Source of the DNA: an uncultured Gammaproteobacteria bacterium
GTDB taxonomy: Bacteria > Pseudomonadota > Gammaproteobacteria > Pseudomonadales > Azotimanducaceae_A
Length of the DNA: 20,143 bases
Assembly: GCA_913049565.1 (NCBI GenBank)
Contig: CAJWZG010000021.1
Location: 1 to 20,143, forward strand
Reading direction: 5' to 3'
The translations under genes and the position numbers were made by a program. Below the pieces are notes generated by a model. That model was not told where the DNA came from. It was given only the letters and a program-made list of their open reading frames with translations, and searched no databases. Shown here in pieces: positions 16,593-20,143 of the stretch (position 1 is the first letter of the stretch; each line of letters begins with the position of its first letter).

Positions 16593-16733
16593 TCGGTACC
16601 AAGAAGTTCGCTGTCGCCGATGGGTCTCTTTGGTCCCGCGGCGAATGTGCAGATCGACGGTGAGACCTATGCGGATGGGGCTGCCAGTTTCTGCTCGGAG
16701 ATTGCTACGTTGAGGGATACCCGGGCTGGTTAG
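16593..16733 (+). pseudogene. Possible patatin-like relic
   Basis: Read in the frame of the ATG at 16620, the stretch gives a segment with IDGETYADGAAS, which resembles the DG-x-x-YxDGG element around the catalytic aspartate of patatin-like phospholipases, preceded by SSLSPMGLFGPA. The canonical DGG is DGA here, and no nucleophile region is present. The frame ends at TAG 16731-16733. The match is short and made from memory, so it is tentative. Confidence 0.25.
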
Positions 16734-16962
16734 CGCTGTTCCAGCGACTGCTGGTGCTATACGTTTGGAGTTTATGGGCCAGCGCAGCAGCTCAGACTAT
16801 GAACAAACTGATCCAAACTCTTGTACTTAAAGAGGAAAAAGAGAACGGGATGAAATTAAATGGCGAAAATCAAAGCACTCTATGAGGGGGCATATATGGG
16901 GGCATTTAAAACGGAAAAAATAATTTAAATTCATATTATTCAATAGGTTACGATATACTTTT

Positions 16963-16981
16963 AATCCCTGTCCCTCCGCCA
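16963..16981 (+). other. tRNA-Ser-like 3' end, candidate attachment site
   Basis: AATCCCTGTCCCTCCGCCA has the form of the 3' end of a serine-type tRNA: T-arm 3' half, acceptor strand, discriminator G and CCA. No body of a tRNA precedes it, so it is not a gene. Such orphan ends are the usual mark left where an integrative element recombined with a tRNA gene. The partner site and an integrase are not in the window. Confidence 0.5.
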
Positions 16982-17052
16982 TAAATCACCAATCTCTCCA
17001 GCTGCGAATAGACCGTCGCGACGCCAAAACGAAACTTTGGTATGTTTTCGAG

Positions 17053-18039
17053 ATGGAAAAATTCAATTCTGCTTCAGCGTTATTTTTCGGCGTGCTCCTC
17101 TTATTATCGCTGTTCGGTTGTAACGCACCTGAAGATAGGCTCCACGAGTCGTGGTCTCTTTACGAAAATGGCGACAAAGAGCAACACCTAAAGATACTCC
17201 ACGAACTAGCGGACCAAGATTATCCACCAGCGTTATATTCGCTGGGAATTCATTATGGCGACTGGATCGATGGGTTCTATGGGGGTCAATCTGCAATTGT
17301 GGAAATAGATATTCCCCGCTCAATCGATTTACATCTAAAGGCTCTTGACTTGGGTTACGTAGATTCGGCCTATCCTGCGATGGAATTGCTGAGCACCTTT
17401 GGCGACCCCATCAACAGAAACTGGGAGAAAATTGTTGAACTTCGAAAAGCAGAGGTCGACCACTACCCTAGCTCACTCGCTCGCCTATATCGGGATGGCT
17501 TCGTTGTCGAGCGGAATCTGGACGAGTCCATCAATCTGTTTAGGAAAAGTGCGAACCAAGGCACCATCGAGCATCAACTCGCCCTGTTCGAACTTTTAGC
17601 GGGCGACAAGTTAGAACCGGCAAGGAAAGAAAAAGTCGAAGCTCTAAAATGGCTCAGCGTTCTGAAAAATAGGCTGAGCGAAGGGAGAGCGTTAGAAATT
17701 TATTGGCCTAACAATATCGAAAATAACATGTCGGAATCTGAGCTGGCAGAGGCTCGTAATCTCTCAGAATCGCTTTTTTCAGAGATTAGTTGGAACTGGC
17801 AAAACCGCCATGGGTTCAGCCAACATCTGCAGAATTGGCCTGCCCCGTCGCCAGCCAAAATCGAATCGACCATCTCTACACTCGAAAATTATGCTCGACA
17901 AGGAAATCCGAACGCTCAGTACCTGTTGTCTGCGGTAATTACCTCTGGAGGCATCAACGCGGGGTTCTTCTTTGCCAAAAATCCAAGCGAGCAGGCGCTA
18001 TATTGGCTCAAGGAAGCTGCTTCGCAAGATTATCCTTAG
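17053..18039 (+). CDS. Sel1-repeat lipoprotein, N-terminal part of an amber-interrupted gene
   Basis: A 328-residue product with a signal ending in SLFGC (Cys23), a probable lipobox. The body is helical Sel1/TPR-like repeats, for example ADQDYPPALYSLGIHYG, ARLYRDGFVVERNLDESINLF, and the final ALYWLKEAASQDYP. Sel1 proteins generally act as scaffolds for protein complexes. The frame ends at TAG 18037-18039 in the middle of a Sel1 repeat, and translation beyond the stop continues the repeat without another stop for 500 codons. The natural protein therefore probably extends to 19542. The start is ATG at 17053 after a weak GAG. Base composition here is more AT-rich than in the operon to the left. 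Confidence 0.75.
   Translation: MEKFNSASALFFGVLLLLSLFGCNAPEDRLHESWSLYENGDKEQHLKILHELADQDYPPALYSLGIHYGDWIDGFYGGQSAIVEIDIPRSIDLHLKALDLGYVDSAYPAMELLSTFGDPINRNWEKIVELRKAEVDHYPSSLARLYRDGFVVERNLDESINLFRKSANQGTIEHQLALFELLAGDKLEPARKEKVEALKWLSVLKNRLSEGRALEIYWPNNIENNMSESELAEARNLSESLFSEISWNWQNRHGFSQHLQNWPAPSPAKIESTISTLENYARQGNPNAQYLLSAVITSGGINAGFFFAKNPSEQALYWLKEAASQDYP
18037..18039 (+). other. In-frame amber codon breaking the Sel1-membrane gene
   Basis: TAG sits between codons for Pro and Ala in a repeat where Gln is expected. One base change restores an open frame of 829 codons. Confidence 0.75.
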
Positions 18040-18201
18040 GCCATAGAGCATCTCGGGAACCTCGCATATCTAAATCCTGCCAATGACTCGAATCTAAAGG
18101 ACGCGGAAGATCTTTGGATCAAGGCCGCGAAGTTTGGCAGCTTTCGAGCCATAGCTGGACTGGTTAGTGACTATTCTGACGATGAGTCGTCCATTTATAA
18201 C

Positions 18202-19542
18202 TTGGTGAAAGCTAGAGCTTGGCAAATCGTTTATCTTCAAAGTCGAGCAGATTGGTTGAATTCGATCAAAAAGCAGATCTCTAACGGGTTGACACAAGAG
18301 GAAGTTAATAACGCGTTGAATGCCGCTGACGCCTTTGTCCCCGAAAGACGTTCCCGTGTTTCTCTCATGCCCGGCGCATGGCCAAGCACGATTTGGTTAA
18401 TTGCGGGATTACTGTGCTCCTTTGCTTTGATTATTCTTAGCTACCTCGCCTCGATAACTCTGAAAAGCGACCCTCAAAGTGAGCGCAACCGATTGGTTTC
18501 CGCGGTACTAATTCTCGAAGGAGCTGTTTTAGCACTGGTTTTTATACCATTCGCCCTCCCCGCATCAGAAGAATTGGTAAGCGCGATAAATAATGCCAAC
18601 AGAGCAGTCGCCCTAATCATTCCATTACTTATAGCTTTTTACCTAAACCTAACTGGTATGTTCAGTACTAGGCTGTCAGGCTTTATGGAAAATCGAGCAA
18701 TTCATCGGAGCATATGGATCAGCGCTTTCGCCGCAGGCATGCTGGGCATCTACTTAGCAATTACTGGCTTTGACCCTCTGGAGGGGGACCGGTTTTTGGA
18801 AGTTAAGTTCGACAGTAACCGGCCAGGGCTAGCCGTTTCTTTTGGCGACTACTTTAACTGGATGTGGGTTGGCGTACTCGTTGTTCACGCTTACGTTCTG
18901 TCCGTATTAGGGCTTTACTATTTTCAGTCCGAGCCCGACTCAAAATTTAAGCGGCAATCTGGAATCTATGCGAGCGCTTACCTACTGAGATTTTTGTTTC
19001 TAGGTGCCGCCATCGCCAAAATGAGTTGGGACAGTCTAATTAGCGATTATGGGGCGCCGCCAACATCTATGGCGATCACTATAATAATCTACGCGATCGG
19101 AGAGCTGATGTTCGGGATCATGTTCTCTCTTGGTATTTTACGAGAGCAGATATTTGGAATAGAGCAGTTGTTTAAACGCAATCTGGTTCGCTTGATATTA
19201 TTTGGCTCAGTTACGCTAGCGTTTCTATTTACCGAGCAACTTATTGAAAATTTATTTTCCGACGAATACGGATCCATAGGGGGAATGGCGGCAGCTTTGA
19301 TAATGCTAGGACTCCACAAGAACTTAACGCATATGCTTAGGGATGTTCTCGATCGGCTAATACCCGACGAGAACAATATCGACCAAGACGCGGAAACCAT
19401 CTACCAAAACCATTATGAACTAGCCATCAAGCATGGCCAGCCGTCTTCAAGAGAGCGGGAAATGCTTAATTTCACCGCAAGAAGCCTAGGGTTAAGCAAA
19501 GCTCGAAAAGCCGCGATCGAAGGCCAGTTTGCAACGATTTGA
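18202..19542 (+). CDS. Multi-pass membrane protein with 7TM sensor-kinase-like region, downstream part of the split gene
   Basis: The frame from the TTG at 18202 encodes 446 residues, but no ribosome binding site precedes it; ATG 18367 is an alternative that keeps all membrane segments. About eight or nine hydrophobic helices lie between residues 60 and 370. The segment EQIFGIEQLFKRNLVRLILF followed by a helix and then HMLRDVLDRLIPDE resembles the last helices and exit segment of 7TM N-terminal regions found on some histidine kinases. No kinase domain follows. Instead there is a short soluble tail of about 70 residues (REREMLNFTARSLGLSKARK) that looks helical and TerB-like only loosely. Without a restart site this half may not be translated on its own. 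An intrinsic terminator follows at 19706. Confidence 0.6.
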   Translation: MVKARAWQIVYLQSRADWLNSIKKQISNGLTQEEVNNALNAADAFVPERRSRVSLMPGAWPSTIWLIAGLLCSFALIILSYLASITLKSDPQSERNRLVSAVLILEGAVLALVFIPFALPASEELVSAINNANRAVALIIPLLIAFYLNLTGMFSTRLSGFMENRAIHRSIWISAFAAGMLGIYLAITGFDPLEGDRFLEVKFDSNRPGLAVSFGDYFNWMWVGVLVVHAYVLSVLGLYYFQSEPDSKFKRQSGIYASAYLLRFLFLGAAIAKMSWDSLISDYGAPPTSMAITIIIYAIGELMFGIMFSLGILREQIFGIEQLFKRNLVRLILFGSVTLAFLFTEQLIENLFSDEYGSIGGMAAALIMLGLHKNLTHMLRDVLDRLIPDENNIDQDAETIYQNHYELAIKHGQPSSREREMLNFTARSLGLSKARKAAIEGQFATI

Positions 19543-19705
19543 TTTTTCAAAAACCAATTCGGTTAATTTCTTCTTCAGTAGCGGCTAGCTCAACGGAACG
19601 AGCCTAGCGCAACGATTACTGCAGTGGCGCATCGTGAAGATGATGATTAGCGATTGCAGTGACGTTGTCGGTTGCGATGTGAAGCCAGGAATTAAGGTGG
19701 ATAAG

Positions 19706-19734
19706 GCGGCTTTGTATTATAAAGCCGCGTTTTT
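19706..19734 (+). terminator. Intrinsic (rho-independent) terminator
   Basis: A perfect 8-bp stem, GCGGCTTT (19706-19713) with AAAGCCGC (19721-19728), encloses a 7-base loop and is followed by G and a run of five T (19730-19734). The T-run is on the + strand side, so it ends transcription from the Sel1-membrane gene. The A-rich opposite side may also help stop the convergent small gene. Confidence 0.85.
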
Positions 19735-19751
19735 CCGATAAACCAATCAGA

Positions 19752-20126
19752 TTACTTTACGGCGGCTTCCATCATCAGGTGAGTAGGCTCAAAAGGCTCA
19801 AAACCTACAAATTTTCCATCCTTAAACGTAATCATATGCACGGCTTTGGTGTCCAGATTAGTGGCTGTATAAGTAGTGGTAACGAAAATTTTATCGCCAG
19901 ACTCGTAGAAACCTGTAGGGGTAACTTTTAAATCAGGGAGTGCCTGTCCTAATGGCCCAAAGACTTTTTCAATCACCTCTGCAGGGCCAGTGTACGTGCC
20001 TGTCCAAGGCAAGCCCTCTGGCATAACCCAAGTTGCATTCTCTGCCTGACCAGCTGCCCAAGCCTCCATGTCTCCTGAAGCAAATGCTGCATAGCTGGCC
20101 TTTGCTGTTTTCAGGTTCGCAGACAT
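19752..20126 (-). CDS. SnoaL/NTF2-like small protein
   Basis: A 124-residue protein with no signal peptide. The pattern starts with a helix (YAAFASGDMEAW), then NATWVMPEGLPWTGTYTGPAEV, and a beta-rich second half (KIFVTTTYTATN, KAVHMITFKDGKFVGFEPFEP). This is the cone-shaped NTF2-like fold shared by SnoaL cyclases and ketosteroid-isomerase-like enzymes. Specific catalytic residues cannot be assigned, and many members have unknown or binding roles. The ATG (20124-20126) is preceded by GGAG. The gene is complete and converges on the terminator at 19706. It is unlikely to belong to the operon on the left. Confidence 0.85.
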   Translation of the reverse strand: MSANLKTAKASYAAFASGDMEAWAAGQAENATWVMPEGLPWTGTYTGPAEVIEKVFGPLGQALPDLKVTPTGFYESGDKIFVTTTYTATNLDTKAVHMITFKDGKFVGFEPFEPTHLMMEAAVK

Positions 20127-20143
20127 TTCTCCAGCCTCATGAT

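Larger units (their letters stand above)
16459..17052. other. Gene-free region with gene relics and a tRNA-end sequence
   Basis: No intact gene is seen in these 594 bases. The left part holds a relic of an alpha/beta hydrolase (16481-16552) and a possible patatin-like relic (16593-16733). The stretch 16800-16960 is AT-rich with no long frame. A tRNA 3'-end-like sequence lies at 16963-16981. Together these look like a decayed recombination boundary. Confidence 0.7.
17053..19542 (+). pseudogene. Sel1 lipoprotein + multi-pass membrane protein split by one in-frame amber codon
   Basis: The frames 17053-18039 and 18202-19542 are in the same reading frame, and 18040-18201 between them is open. The only break is TAG at 18037-18039. 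The joint SQDYP-stop-AIEHLGNLAY reads as an ordinary Sel1 repeat if the codon was CAG (Gln), a single C-to-T change. The joined product would be 829 residues: lipoprotein signal, Sel1 repeats, membrane region and a cytoplasmic tail. Alternatives are a sequencing error, amber readthrough, or translation restart. Confidence 0.65.

Noticed and set aside
16400..16663. 87-codon frame spanning the end of the ARH-fold gene and the relic region
   Set aside because: It starts inside a real gene in another frame and runs over a frameshifted relic; no family features.
16952..16981. A complete tRNA gene
   Set aside because: Only the 3' end is present; there is no anticodon arm, D arm or 5' acceptor strand upstream.
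1..20143. CRISPR array
   Set aside because: No regularly spaced repeats of 23-40 bases were seen anywhere in the window.

Overview
The window looks like chromosomal DNA from a heterotrophic Gammaproteobacterium or a close relative. Pointers are the several exported and lipoprotein enzymes with Proteobacteria-type signal sequences, the two PQQ dehydrogenases, a DUF6152-type protein, and a XylR-like AraC regulator. Taxonomy is an inference from gene content; there is no rRNA or complete tRNA gene to anchor it.

Region 1 (about 119-4500, + strand) encodes an exported sulfatase, a membrane-anchored type B carboxylesterase and a cytoplasmic ribokinase-type sugar kinase. Region 2 (4504-5727, - strand) encodes a regulator with a periplasmic-binding-protein-like sensor domain and a C-terminal AraC DNA-binding domain. 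It converges on the kinase with a 3-base gap and diverges from the next operon. The 207-base divergent intergenic region carries two 11-bp direct repeats exactly 21 bp apart, the classic layout for an AraC-family operator.

Region 3 (5935-16458, + strand, eight main genes, all the same way) encodes a lipoprotein quinohaemoprotein alcohol dehydrogenase (PQQ plus cytochrome c), a DUF6152-like protein, two paralogous exported proteins of unknown function, a beta-lactamase-fold serine hydrolase, an alpha/beta hydrolase, a second PQQ dehydrogenase of the glucose/quinate type, and an exported ADP-ribosylglycohydrolase-fold protein. Nearly every product carries a signal peptide, lipobox or membrane anchor. 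The natural reading is a periplasmic catabolic route: sulfate and ester groups are stripped, alcohol or sugar groups are oxidised with electrons passing to PQQ and cytochrome c, and a glycosidic bond may be cut. A freed pentose would then be phosphorylated inside the cell under control of the XylR-like regulator. The substrate is unknown, and no transporter lies in the window.

Region 4 (16459-17052) has no intact gene. It holds an eroded, frameshifted piece of an alpha/beta hydrolase closely related to the one at 12054-13016, a possible patatin-like relic, an AT-rich stretch, and a sequence at 16963-16981 that looks like the 3' end of a serine-type tRNA, a usual attachment-site signature of integrative elements. 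Region 5 (17053-19542) is a Sel1-repeat lipoprotein fused in frame to a multi-pass membrane sensor-like domain, interrupted by a single in-frame amber codon at 18037-18039. A clear intrinsic terminator follows at 19706-19734. On the opposite strand at the right edge is a small SnoaL/NTF2-like protein (19752-20126).
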